The position numbers were made by a program, and so were the translations under genes. Below are positions 34,430 through 46,560 of a stretch of DNA of 58,033 nucleotides, one piece after another (position 1 is the first letter of the stretch; each line of letters begins with the position of its first letter). A model generated the notes under the pieces. It had not been told where the DNA came from. It saw nothing but the letters and a program-made list of their open reading frames with translations, and made no database searches. The DNA comes from Gnetum montanum (Eukaryota; Streptophyta; Gnetopsida; Gnetales; Gnetaceae): the NCBI GenBank assembly GCA_015680685.1, contig MNCI01023815.1, positions 671,376 through 729,408 of the forward strand, given 5' to 3'.

Positions 34430-37290
34430 GCACATGTAGGGAGGATCATCTCAACAAAGGAAGAAATGGCCAAGAATGGGAAGGGGCCAAGAACAAGCCC
34501 AAGAAGAACTACTTGCAACCCACACCATACATCCTCTTAGGTAAGAAGTCAAGGTGGAATCTATCCATCAAATTCTAGAACCAGCAATAGCAATAGAACA
34601 TTCTCATTAGGATGAGGCACCAGCTTAGCAAGAAAATCTTAAAGTGACCTTGAAAAAAGCTTATTTGAATCAAATCAGATTAAGGGAGGTTCAAAAAATA
34701 GTGTTGTAGGAGTTAAATTTTGGCCCTTTCTTAGAGCAAGCACTAAAAGAAGTATAGGACCAACTAAAGGCCTCTTCCATGTGGCCAATCATCACTTCCA
34801 TTGGGGAGTGGTACATGGGAGAGACATTCTTATTCTAGAACAACATGTAAGCTAGTTCAATGGTCAAAATCGAGGACATCTTAGTGTCCTACTCAGTGTA
34901 GGCCATTGCTGAAGTGCTTGGGTTACCAGAAGTAGGGATGAGTCTCACTGAGATTCCAATGTAGCTGGACCCCAACATCAAGAAGGAATGGGTGTGACGA
35001 TGCTATGGTGTTGACTACGAGGAGTTTGACATGCTCACACTGGTAAAAAGGATCCACTATAAAATTACATCCTTTCACCTAAACCCCATGGTGAGGCCTA
35101 GCAAAATCACCACCTTTTTTGCCCATGCATGTGTCGCTGTGAGTGGGATATTCCCTATCAAGCTTGCACATCTAATATAGCTGGAGATGGAGAAGTAATT
35201 TAAAGAAAATCAAAAAGGAACAAAGGAATTCCCCTTCCCATGCCTCATCAGAAAACTCTATTAGAGAGGAGGAATAGTTTGTTATACAAATGATGTTGTC
35301 AGGCATGCTTTAATTGCTAATTGGGAGAAGATGATAAAAGATAACATGCTTGGAATGACCATTCAAGAAGAGGAGTAGTAGCCACCACCTCCACCTACCA
35401 CTCAAACAACTATGTCAAACATCATTGCAATAGCCCAAAGGTTGCATGAATACTAAAAATGGCTCTTAAGTAAACAAGAGTAACAAGCAGGCATGAGTGG
35501 TAGGGAGCTATCTATGTACCAACCAATGATGAGTCACCTAAACGAGGTAGCCTAAATCATCAGTCTGATGGGTGGAGGTGGATCCATTTTCTCAATCCAA
35601 AGAACAAAGTTGTTCACAAGGTCAAATCCTAGAACTAGAGAGGTCATGGTATCTCTTGTAGAATAGTAATCACTCCCAGAAATCTTTGGAAATGTTGTGA
35701 CCTTCTTGACACACTTAGAGGAAGGTGAGGGGGCAACAGTACTACTAATGCACCACTAAGGGTAGGAGACAATAGCAGAGGGGGTTGCTAACAAAATAGC
35801 TGAAATCATCAATGCACCTCTGGCATTTGTAATAGACATGACTACACTCAAAGATGTGCAAATGTTTATAGGAACCACAAGTGGTAGAATACATGCAACA
35901 CAACATGAAGAACTATTGGATCGACTAGTGGATACTAAAAAACTACTTTTAGATGTCTTTGATCTTCTGGATAATATTACTAAAACCTAGTCAAAGCGAT
36001 TAGAGTCAAGAGCCAAATACATTATCTTGGAGAGGAAACTCAAAATAGCCAAGGATTAGAATGAATTCTTGGCTATTGAAGTTGTCAAATTAAGAGCCCA
36101 AACTTCCAACCCTACATTTCTTAGCCTAGAATTGATGAGAGATGAAGCTCTTGAACAACTTCATACTAGACGGAAAGGGGTTGAGGATGCAATGGACATG
36201 GCATTGTTCTACTAATCCTTGGTAGAGGCTACACAACACAAAATTAAAAAGGCCTTGGATTAGACCCACTAGAAGAATGTACAATTGACAATAAAGAACA
36301 ATCACCTATGAAATGTTGATTAGCATAAACAATAGTTGATCATCTTTGTCCATCAATAGTAGGAGAAACTAGCTAGAGTAAACATAGAGCTAAGGAGATT
36401 AATAGCTAAAAATAGAAATCTCTTTATGAAGGAGGTCTATGCCCTTTACTAGAATATTACAATATAGGTAGCTTCTTGGAAATCAAAGACTCTCAAATTT
36501 GAGAGAGTCAAGGATCATTATAGAGATTAGGTTAGTCTACAAAAAGAAGTTAATGAAAAGCACATCCAACTAGCAAAGGAAAAAGTAAATGTAACTCTCT
36601 AGTAACTCTAGCAAGGAAGAGAGTTGTGGCAACCTATCATTGATGGGATAGATGCCTACAATTAAGTGGAAATCTGCATGAAGGAGTTACAGATTGAAGA
36701 GATGATGGAATACATGGAATTGACCAATCTCTAATATGCAAATTTGGCTATGTTGACATTGGATGACCATGGTCAAAACTAGAGAAGTAAGTGGCTAGCT
36801 TGTACTTGGTGTACAAGACTAAGTTCAACCATTATAAGGACACCAAGCAAAAGCTTGTAGTGGAAATTGTAGAACTCAAAGTTATCAAGGGAAAATACAC
36901 TGATCAAAGATCAACAGTCAAGAGCTTGACCAAAAGGATGAATGACTACTAGGAGATGGAGAATGCAGTAAGGTTTTTCAATGTTGAATGCAAACAATTC
37001 ACTACTTGGTTTATCAATGTTAAGTAGTTATTCCCAGTAATGCCCTATCTATGAGATATCCCCATTCTAGCCCATATTGGTAATTCCATGTGGATTGTGA
37101 ATGATCCTCAAAGTAAGGAGGAGAAGATGAAGACATTACTGGATGCCTTTTGCCTTCCACCAAAAGTTGTAGCAGTAGAAAGATAGCCACAGTCACCTTA
37201 GCCACTACACATGCCTGAAGCCAACAAAGTTCCTTCAAAACCTCAAGAACCTCCACCACCTAGGACTATCTGATCTCCACAACTACCTTC
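34430..37290 (+). pseudogene. Extra 3' ORF of element G: globular domain plus long coiled coil, degraded
   Basis: A coding region between integrase and 3' LTR, the place where Athila-type elements carry an env-like or extra ORF. N-terminal part (to about 34.8 kb) is basic. A globular block at about 34.80-35.35 kb has GEWYMGETFLF, then LGLPEVG, KKEWV-x-RCYGVDYEE, HLNPMVRPSK and FPFPCLIRK. This resembles the putative plant transposon protein domain (Pfam PF20167) by my recall, not by search. From about 35.9 to 36.95 kb the frame is Leu/Lys/Glu-rich with heptad-like spacing, a predicted coiled coil. A Pro-rich tail ends near 37.27 kb. No signal peptide or membrane segment is evident. Copies in D and H share motifs. 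Confidence 0.7.
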
Positions 37291-37454
37291 ATGCCATTAG
37301 CTGATGTGTTGTCCAATTTTGAGTAGTCATGTTATGATGTTCAATTTTGTGTCATGAACACCACAATTTTTGTAATATGTTAATTTGTACACTAGGGCCC
37401 TTCCCAATTTTGTTAAGGAACTTGAAAACAAGGTTTTACTTAGTCATCAAGGTA

Positions 37455-38416
37455 TGACAAGCATCAAAGTGTCATGTTAACAGGTCCTTGTTGATATGTC
37501 CTCATCAATGGGCCCCCATTGATGGGGCCCCATTTACGTGATGTTGCCCCATCAATAGGGCCACATCGACATAGCAATTGCTACATCTAAAGGGCCCCAT
37601 CGATGCAACCCAGTAATAAAAACTATAAATGCAAGCTCACAACCATGTTTTTGGGTAGTCAAGTGATAATTGTAGTAGAGCTCTTGTAGTTTTTCCATTT
37701 GAAAGTTAATATATTTCTTTGAGTGCCCATAGTAGGAGTCAGAAAGTATACAAATCTTTCTTCGAGCACTGTTGTACTTCAACCACACCAATGTTAATAA
37801 TAATAAAGACAAGCCTTTTGATTAAACCTTGTAGCACTTACAATAGATTAATGATTTAATTATGAATTTATTATTTTCATTAATTATCTAATTAATTAAG
37901 ATAAATTAGACATCAAGCAATTAGTTAATTAATTAAGATAAATAGATTAAACACATAAGTATAACTGCTTCGAGTGTAAACATGTATTCACTTGGTAATC
38001 CTAGCAACGTTATTGCTTGGTGCACCTAGTAGCATAGCACTTGGTAATCCTAGTAGTGGGTATGTGGGTCCAAAACGTGTATGGAAAGTGGGATTGGATG
38101 CTTATGTTAGGAGTAGTTAAAGCTTAGTTAATTAGTTAAATTAAATTAGTTATTAAATTACTTCATCTCTCTACTTTAAGCACCAAAAAACATAAAACTT
38201 AAAATAACAAAAATTATATGCCTCGATTATACTTAACCATACCTTTGTACATCACAAGTGTAATTGAGAAGACAATGAATGACTATTAGGGAAAATTTCA
38301 CTTCCTAGAAGACTAGTATGTCAAAAGACATAGAGTCTATAGAATTCGACCAAATCACGCATGAACGCTTTGTGATTTGTATCGTTGGGCATAGGGGTAC
38401 CCTTCACCATTCATCA
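37455..38416 (+). repeat. 3' LTR of element G
   Basis: Starts TGACAAGCATC after GTCATCAAGGTA (weak PPT), ends CCATTCATCA. TATAAAT at 37624-37630. U3 palindromes GATATGTCCTCATC (37493-37506) and GATGGGGCCCCATT (37521-37534). CTTGGTAATCC units start at 37991, 38016 and 38040, the same spacing as in the 5' LTR. Confidence 0.9.
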
Positions 38417-38421
38417 ATGGA

Positions 38422-39850
38422 TAGAAAAGAAATCAAGAATGTAGTTGTAGATCATTTGTCTTAGTTAAGATGGAATAGCAATGAGGTTGAAGAACCATTA
38501 TTTGATCAATTTTCAAACAAACTCTTCTTTGCTAAGTCCATCGAAGTTCAAGCACCAAGGGTCACAAATTGATACAATGAGTTCCTCTAATATCTACTCA
38601 CATAGAAGACCCATACCGAATAGGATAACAAGAAGAAATAACAATTTCTTCACTAGGTTAAACATTAGATGGAAATTAAAGGTAACCTCTACAAGGTTTG
38701 TGCCAATGGCCTAGTATGATGATATGCACTTGATGTAGATTAGTTGAGGATTCTTTAAGATGCTCAAAATGGTTCTTGTGTGGGCCAATATTCATGAAGA
38801 AGGATAGCTAGAAATATTCTCATGGTAGGATATGTTTGGCCAACAATCTTTAGGAATGCTCACCATTTTTCTCATTCATGTAAAAGATGTTAATGAGATG
38901 GAGGAATAACCATCCGAATGGAAGGATCCCAATAGTGGATCCAACCACTAGAGCTTTTTGACCTTTGGAGTATTGATTTCATGGAACCCATCACTCACAT
39001 GTTCAATGGGAAAGCCTACATTATTATTGTTATTGACTATAATAGGTGGGATAAAGCTATAGTCATATTCAATTGTACATCTACCGTAGTAGTCCAATTT
39101 TTCCAACAACTAGTGGTAAACAAGTTTGATGCACCCATAGTACTAATTTCAGACAACAAAAAATATTTTATAAGTTCTACTTTTTGCAAGTTAATTCAAC
39201 ACTTGGGGATGCAACATAAAATCATAACACCTTATCACCCCCAAGCCAATGGTTAATCAAAGGTCACCAATAGGAAAATCACAAGAATTCTAACATGAAA
39301 CATTAGTAGATATAGAAAAGATTGGATCATCAAACTCAATGATGGCCTTTGGAAATATTACTTAGCATGAAAATTTTGTATAGGCTACTCTCCATATGAT
39401 TTGGTGTACATAAAGTTACCAAAACCTACAATTCAAAGTGAACTCCGTACACTCATAATGATGTATGAAATTGACATAGAAATTAACCTAGCATATAAAG
39501 AATGACTCATGATACTCAATGTGCTAGTTGAAAACTAAAGAGTAGCATTAATGATAAATGGAGTGCAAAAGACACATAATAAACAATGTCATGATGCATA
39601 GATAGAGAAAGTTACATTTAAATTAGGAGACAAGGTTCTCTATTGAAATCCCATGCATATGCAATAATGAACTAAGTTCTAGACATTTTGAGAAGGACCT
39701 TATATTATCCATTCAATGTTTTCTTTTGAGGCTATGACAATTTACCATCAAACAAGTTCTCAAAAGTACATGTTAGTCAACATCCAACAACTTACATCAT
39801 TCATGGAATCCCAAGTAACCATTGATAATACTATCACCTTTGATCAAGAA
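38422..39850 (+). pseudogene. pol: RNase H end and integrase of element D, catalytic Glu to Lys
   Basis: Picks up where G broke RNase H (I-K-N-V-V-V-D-H-L-S). Linker and zinc finger run to about 38.9 kb. Core: first Asp in SIDFME near 38.98 kb and second Asp in SDNKKYF near 39.15 kb, both kept. The third residue at 39260-39262 is Lys (AAG), next to a TAA at 39254-39256 that replaces the Gln of N-G-Q. Block 38981-39256 is open. The C-terminal part aligns with G and with K to about 39.86 kb. Inactive. Confidence 0.85.
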
Positions 39851-40500
39851 CAAGCATGCTCCATTTTTTGAATCTCCTCCTTCTACCTTTCTCATGGAAA
39901 GCATATCCATCTATCATAAATCTTGATGAGGATAATGGATCTTTCTTCTTTTTGTTTTACAATGTTCTTTATATGTTTTTCATTTTCTTAAATATTTTAT
40001 TGATTATTTTATATCTTTTCCTTTTCTTTGTTATTATCTTATTCTTTTCTTATTCTTTTCATTTAGTCTCATTTGAAATCTCAAATTTTTTCTTTGATAC
40101 TATGAAATTTTGGAAATGTTTGAACACAACTATCAAAATTATGATTGATTAATAAAAGGCCAATTTTTTCCTTGGATTATGTTCTCTCTACTAATAGTTT
40201 ATTAATTTTCTGATAGTATTAGGCAGTGAGCTCATGACATCCACCCATTGCATTTGTTCTATGGAAAGTTTACATTATGGAATCATGGAGGTTCTTTCAT
40301 ATCAAAACTATAAAACGTAACATGTAATATTATTGCCAAATGAACTAGGAAAGGATCAAGTGGAAATGAAATAGGGTGTGACCTTAAGAGGATTTGTTAT
40401 GTTCTTTTCTAAACTTTCTTCCCAAGTTCTATGATTCCTCATTGGTATACAATCGCTCCTATTATTGACCATAAAAGAAAGCATGTCTTTGCATGATATG
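39851..40500 (+). other. Post-integrase tract of element D, cut by element H
   Basis: T-rich run (39.94-40.1 kb) followed by the conserved patches AGCTCATGACATCCACCC near 40.23 and GTCTTTGCATGATATG at the end. It stops at 40500, where the minus-strand LTR of H begins. The 98-codon open frame here is Phe-rich T-tract reading and is not a gene. Confidence 0.65.
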
Positions 40501-41388
40501 TGATGAGCGACAAGGTACCCTTATGCCCAAACATACAAATCACAGAGTGTTCATGCGTGATCCAGTTGAATTCCATAGACTTTGTAGTTTTTGGTGCACT
40601 AGCCTTCTAGGAAGTGAATCTTTGCCTTAAGATCAATAGTTGTCTTCCTAATTACACTTGTGAAATACACTGGTATGGTTAAGTGTAATTGAGTCATCTG
40701 ATTTGTATCATTTTATATTTTATGGCTTTGGTGTTTAAAGATAAATAAAGTAATTGGATTAACTATTTTAATTTAACTAATTAACTAGTATCTAAGCAAT
40801 CCTAACACAAGCATTTGGTCCCACTTTTCGTACATGTCCTGAACCCATGTATCTACTATTGGGTTACCAAGCATTACACTATTGGGCATATCAAGCAATA
40901 ACGCTATTGGGATTACCAAGCAAATGCATGTCATGCTCGAAGAAGCCATACTTATGTTTTAATCTATCTTGCTTAATTACTTCATTAACTTAATTATTAG
41001 AAAAAAATTAATAAATAATTAAAAACATTAAATGCATAAGTGAAATATTTAATCTATCCAGAATGCTGTAAGGATTATCAGAAAGCTTGTCTTTATTGCT
41101 ACACACACTATCGTGCTTAGGTACAATAATGGTTGAATAAAGATTCGTACACTCAATGACTCCTACTGCACACACTTGGGAGAAAAATTCTAACTCTCAA
41201 ATGAACAAACTGCAAGAGCTTTGTTGCTACTAAAATATCAATGTCATAAATGTGGTTGGTAGGCACGTATTTATAGGTGAAATACCAACAATGCATTGAT
41301 GGGGCCTCATCAATGCATGATACAAGGCATCAATGAGGCCCAATCAACAAGGCCTTGTCAATGTACTTGACAAAACTACAACTTATCA
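40501..41388 (-). repeat. 3' LTR of element H
   Basis: On the plus strand it reads TGATGAGCGACAAGG ... ACAACTTATCA. Minus-strand TATAAATA at 41268-41275. Directly upstream, at 41291-41318, lies a 28-bp palindrome with a single mismatched pair, centred on the GATGGGGCCTCATC motif (41298-41311). Confidence 0.9.
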
Positions 41389-41609
41389 TATCCCCATAAC
41401 TAAATCAAAACTCATCCTCAAGTTCTTTACAAAATTGGAAAGGTATGGGATTATTGATTAACCTTTCACACACAAAAAACAAACTAACTTGACAAAAAAA
41501 TGGAGTGCCTAGGTGTACAGATTAACACATTACAAAAATGATGATGTTTAGGACACAAAATTGAACACCGTGATGACTCTTCAAAATTGGATAGCATGTT
41601 CCTTAATGG
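41389..41609 (-). other. 3' UTR and polypurine tract of element H
   Basis: The minus strand reads AACTTGAGGATGAGTTTTG then GTTATGGGGATA immediately before the LTR. GGGGATA is the likely polypurine tract. The same AACTTGAGGATGAG block precedes the 3' LTR of E. Confidence 0.75.
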
Positions 41610-44470
41610 TATGAAGTTTGGTGGAGAAGATCAAATAGTCCTAGGTGGCGGTAACTCCTGAAGTTCTGAGGGATCTTCACCAGCTTCACACACATGCAAT
41701 GGTTGAGGTAGTTGTGGTTATCCTACTACTAGAACAACTTCTAGTGGGAGGTGAAAAGCATCTAGCAGTGCTTTCATTTTCTCCTCCTTACTTTTGGGAT
41801 TGTGCATTGTCCACGTAGCTTCACCAATGTCAATTGGAATGAGCACATCCTAGGGACATGGGATTGCCAGAAACAACTCGTTTATATTGATAAACTAGGC
41901 AGCAAATTATTTACATTCAATACTGAATGCTCTAACTACATCCTTTAGCTCTTGGTAATCATTCATCCTTTTGGCTAGGTTCTCAATAGTTGATCATTGA
42001 TCTATGAATCGTGTTTTGAGAACTCTGAGTTTAGCATTTGCAGTCTCAATATTCTGCTTAGTGTCTTGATTGTGTTTGAACTCTACCTCGTATAGCAAAT
42101 ATGAGCTAGCCACTTATTTTTCTAACTATGACCATGGTCATCTAGTAGTCAGCATAGTTAAGTTCGCATAACCAAGATTGGCCAACTCCATGTACTCTAT
42201 CATTTCTTCTATTTGCAACTCCTTTAGGTAGATTTCTACTTTATTATAGGTATCAATCCCATCAACGATGGATTGCTAAATTTTACTTTCTTGTTGGAGT
42301 TGCTAGAAAGCTTCATTTATTTTTACCTTCATCATTTGGATATGCTTCTCATTGACTTCTTTTTGTAGGCCAACGTAGTCTCTATAGTTATTCTTTACTT
42401 TTTCAAACTTGAGAGCCTCATTTTTCTAGGCAATGATCTCAATGAAAGACTTCTAGAGCAAGGTAAGAACTTCCTCCATTGATAAATTTTGATTCTTTAT
42501 GGCCAGTTTCCTCAATTCCATATTCACCTTGGCTAGCTGCACCTACTGTTGATGAATAAATTCTTGCATTTGTTCTTTCTAGGCATTAACATTATGCAGG
42601 TGATGATTCTGTGTAGTTAGAGTTTCATTATCCTAGTGCATCTACGCCAAGTCCTTCTGAATTGAATAGGTCTTTGCCTCTACTATGGACTACTTAAATA
42701 TGGCCATTACTACCTCCTTCTCAACCTTCCTAAATCATTTTTAAAGATTTTGGAACGATTTATCCTTGGTTATTATTGGGCTGAGAAGCGCAGGATCAGC
42801 AAAGCAAGCATGTAATTTGATAAACTCCATAGCCAAGCATTGATTTTTTACTTGAGTCATTTTAAGTTGCTCTACTAGGATGATGCATTTGTCCCTTGCA
42901 TCTAGTAGCTTCAACTGGGTTATGATGATGTTTTCTAGAAAATAAAAAATATCCAAAATCAATTACCCAATCCCCACTAGTCAATTCAGCAATCCTTCAT
43001 GTTGGGCTACATTCAGTTTTCCACTAATTGTGCCTATAGACATTTTCACATCTTGAAGTGTAAATATGTCTAGTATATATGTTGCAAGTGCATTTAGTAG
43101 TTTGGTGATACAATCAGCAACTACCTCAGCCACTTTCTCCTACCCTTGGTGCTACATCACTGGAATAGTTTCCCCTTCACCTTTCTTTGATTGCACTAAG
43201 AAGGTGGAAGTATTCCTAGAGATTTCTAGGAATAAATGGTGTTGTGATAAAGACAACGTTACCTCTCGAGCATTGGTATATGAACTTGTAGGCAACTGCA
43301 GTTCTTGGATAGAGAATATTGGCCCACCCCTCTCCATCTGGTTGATTGTTTGAGCCACATCATTAAGGTGACTCACTGCTAGTTGCTACATAGATGGATC
43401 TACACCACTCATCCCTATGCACTACTCTTGCTTACTCAAGAGCTACTCTTAGATTTTGTGTAAGCACTCAATGGCTGTGTGGGTTTTCGACATTATTTCT
43501 TGAGTGTTTAGTGGTGTTTCTTCTCTTCTTGGGTTGTTATTGGCATTTTTTTCATAATTTTGGACCATGAGGCCAAAGGATCATGCTTGATTGTATCATT
43601 AGCATAGAAGACAATTCTTACCCTTTTGCAAAGTTTTTAGATGAGGCATGAAAAGGTTAAGGTTTTCTTTCCATGTTTTTTTCTTTAAAACACTTTTCAA
43701 TTTTCAAGTAGATGAGTTGTGGAAGGTTCATAGGAAATTTCTTACTTAGAGTGGTGCATGCTCAAGCACAAAGGTAGTCACCTTGTTGAGCCTCATCATT
43801 GGATTGAGGTGATAGGCCACAATTTTGAAAGAGATGTGCTTCACTAGTGTGAGCGTGCTGTACTCCTTACGGTCAACCCTGTAGCACCACTAAGTCCACT
43901 CCTTTTTGGCTTCAAGATCACCTTTCATTGATAGCTCTACCAACTATGTTCCAATGTCAGGTAACCCTAGTGCCTACACGATAGCTTTGATTGAGTAGGA
44001 CACATGAATATCTTTAATCTTGACTATGGATCCAAATCTTCAATTTTTCCAAAAGAGATCTGTCTCTCCCATGTACCATTCCTTACTAGATGTGATGATT
44101 GGCCACATGGTAGAGGTTTGCAATTGTGTTTTGACTTCTACTAGAGCTTTCTTTAGGAATGGTTCAAAATTGATTTCTTAAATAATTGATTGTTGAATCT
44201 CTCAAGACCTGATGACATCAAGGTAGGCTAGAGTAAAAGTGACTTTAAGCCTTGGCATAGGTCCTAACACTTCTTCTTATAGAACCTGTCAAAAAGATTC
44301 CACTTCAGGCTTCTCATGAAGAGGTCCCATTGCATGGTCCTTTGACAATTCTTGGGCTTATTCTTGTTGGCCCCTTCCAACTTTGGGCCACTTCTCCCTT
44401 GGTTGAGAGGGTTCTCCTTCCTATGAGGGTTTTGGTTTTGCTACCATCTATAATCACAATAAGATCATGG
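41610..44470 (-). pseudogene. Extra 3' ORF of element H, degraded
   Basis: Homologue of the G ORF at 34430-37290. Read on the minus strand: a basic Lys/Pro start near 44460, then KEWYMGETDLF near 44.08 kb, LGLPDIGT near 43.95, KKEWT and WCYRVDRKE near 43.89, HLNPMMRLNK near 43.82. Open block 43376-43152 starts MSHLNDVAQTI, matching MSHLNEVA in G. Open block 42962-42741 (LLDARDKCIILVEQLK) starts the predicted coiled coil, which runs to about 42.0 kb. The Pro-rich tail is near 41.65 kb. Protein function is unknown; the position is that of the Athila env-like ORF, but no membrane segment is visible. Confidence 0.75.
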
Positions 44471-44887
44471 GTTAGCAATCATTGTGTAAGATGAAGCAAT
44501 TGGGATACCTTTATCTCTTTATGATAGTTACACTTGGCTAAGTTGTGATTATGGTTGATTTAATTATTCCAATCATTATTTTATTTATGTGTTACTATTA
44601 ATAAATATCCTAGAGGTTTTTGAAAGGGGTAACTTTCAAAAAAAATGGATGTTTGTATAGTGTTAAGTTTATTAACCCTTTGGGGAAGTTAGAAAAAATG
44701 TTTCAAAAATTTCATCAGAAACCTTAAGGTTTGCAACCCCCACGATAAAGATCTTAGTTTCGATAAGTGCAAAAGTAAAAAGTGAAGTGAGTTGGACAAC
44801 TGATTAGGAAGTTATGGGCTCTAAAAAATGGCAAAAACTCCCCATGTGTTATGAGGAAAATGATAAAAATTTGTAAGGGCTTGGGGG

Positions 44888-44977
44888 TATATATAGGATT
44901 TTTGCACTACGTTGATGAGGCCTCGTCGATGGGTACTCATTGACACGATCGACTACGTCGATGAGGCCTCATTGATG
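44888..44977 (-). promoter_or_regulatory. Internal U3-like promoter of element H
   Basis: Minus-strand TATATATA box at 44888-44895. Immediately upstream (higher coordinates) are two direct repeats of 25 bp at 44907-44931 and 44953-44977, each holding the palindrome GATGAGGCCTC(G/A)T(C/T) at 44914-44927 and 44960-44973. The same palindrome stands before the TATA box of the H LTR. It lies about 420 bp before the start of the extra ORF, so it could drive that ORF separately. CpGs are kept here while the surroundings are CpG-poor. Confidence 0.6.
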
Positions 44978-45739
44978 TAGCTATTGATCACCATATAAGA
45001 CCATTGAATTTGGTTAAACTTGTAAAATACAAAGAATTTTTGAATGAAACTGGGATCAAACGAAAGCTCAAAAGGCCAAGAATAGTATGAAAATATGAGA
45101 AGAGGATGTTGGAGCTCATAAATTTGGAAAAATGGAGAAAAAATGATTCATGGAATGAATGAAATGAAAGGTTAAGGAGAACTGAGTCGAATACACAATG
45201 GAATATGTGAAATATAGGATTGTAGCAATGTCTAAGGTAAGGAATCTTAACTAACCAAACTAAGAGCTATGTAAGTGGGTCTTCCGCATAGCAACCTCAT
45301 GCTATTGTTGTCCTTACGTAACCTCAACTAAGGAGTCCGTGGGCCCCATAGTTGATTAATGGTCATGAAAAGTTAAGGACCAACCAAAAAGAATCTACCC
45401 AAGAATTCAAGCACATGAAACCAAGACATAGAGGATAACATAGAACTCGACAATGAGGTGAGTTATGGTAGCATGGATGGATGATCGAAAGGTGGAACAA
45501 AATTCCAAATTGAGGTCATAAGAAGTCCCTTGTGGAATTTATGTTTAAAATGGCCTAAGAGGATCCATCCTCAATCCAAATCAAAACTAGCAACTTGTAG
45601 TAACTTCACATCACTACTCTAAGATGAGTCCACCCACACAAGATACAAGAGTGCTTTCACAAGACAACCAATGTTCCATAAAGAGATGAAAAGAGAGAAG
45701 TAGGAAGTGAAAGAGGGCCTTGGTTAGAGGGAACCTTCA

Positions 45740-45803
45740 NNNNNNNNNNNNNNNNNNNNNNNNNNNNNNNNNNNNNNNNNNNNNNNNNNNNNNNNNNNNN
45801 NNN
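45740..45803. other. Assembly gap (run of N)
   Basis: About 63-64 undetermined bases inside the post-integrase tract of H. Comparison with G near 33.13-33.2 kb suggests that little coding content is missing. Confidence 0.95.
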
Positions 45804-46560
45804 TCTTCTTTGAATTCTCATCATTTGTTCTTTTTTTTTTTTTTTTGAAATGGAAACCACACCATGCAAAGAATTTTTCATTTATTATGTCTAAGGGGTG
45901 TGCTTTGAATTCCCATCATTTTTTTTAAGTTTTTGAATGTGAACTACACCATGCAAAGAGTTTATTTGACCTCCTAATAATGGTTGGAATGGAATGGTAA
46001 GAAGTCTATGAAAAACAATTAAGGGCTTAAGCTAGTAGAAGAGTACAAAGAGTATTGAGTCCCCTTGAAGTCACACCCTTTACAAACCTTTAAATCCTTC
46101 CTAATTCTAGAACTACCAAGGTCACCAATTGATTAAAAATTTCTTTAATGGAAGGGACCTCAAATTCCTAGAACAAGGAAAATCATAGAGTTCATTGGAT
46201 GGGTAGATGACATGGACTCACTACCTGTTCCATGAGAAATAAACCATGTCAAAGTCATTAGACATCAAAATTCAAAAGTAGAAACTAGACATCGTAAATA
46301 GAAATAATAGCACTGTGTCCTATGGCAATAAAGTAATTTTATTAGCAAAAATGAGGAAATATCACACTTGAACAAAACAAAACAAAGTAAAAATATATAA
46401 GAAAATGTAAAATAATCAAGAAAGAAATAGTACTAATAATGGTGTAAATTAGAGAAATCTAGAAGTAAAAAATTTGTAAAATAAATAACTTATAAAATCA
46501 AAAATGTGGAAAACAAAAAAGTAGAAAAACTAAGAAGCCATATGGATTGTTAGCATCGAT
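45804..46560 (-). other. Post-integrase tract of element H with a tandem duplication
   Basis: TTTGAATTCTCATCATT...ACACCATGCAAAGA (45812-45871) is repeated as TTTGAATTCCCATCATT...ACACCATGCAAAGA (about 45904-45961). The rest aligns with G at 32.3-33.0 kb on the opposite strand. No coding. Confidence 0.65.

Larger units (their letters stand above)
25126..38416 (+). mobile_element. Element G: full-length Athila-like retrotransposon with extra 3' ORF (13.3 kb)
   Basis: LTRs 25126-26072 (947 bp) and 37455-38416 (962 bp) align throughout; the 5' copy lacks about 25 bases near its end. Flanks are GTCGA and ATGGA (3 of 5), and the RNase H of D joins across it in order. Inside: PBS, gag, protease, RT, RNase H, integrase, post-integrase tract with an internal TATA, extra 3' ORF, 3' UTR. 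This is the most complete map of the family in the window and served as reference for the others. All frames are broken, but RT and integrase active sites survive. Confidence 0.9.

Noticed and set aside
39856-40152. 98-codon Phe-rich frame that looks like a membrane protein
   Set aside because: It arises from a T-rich noncoding tract after integrase; similar tracts at 18.3 and 32.4 kb give unrelated Phe-rich frames.
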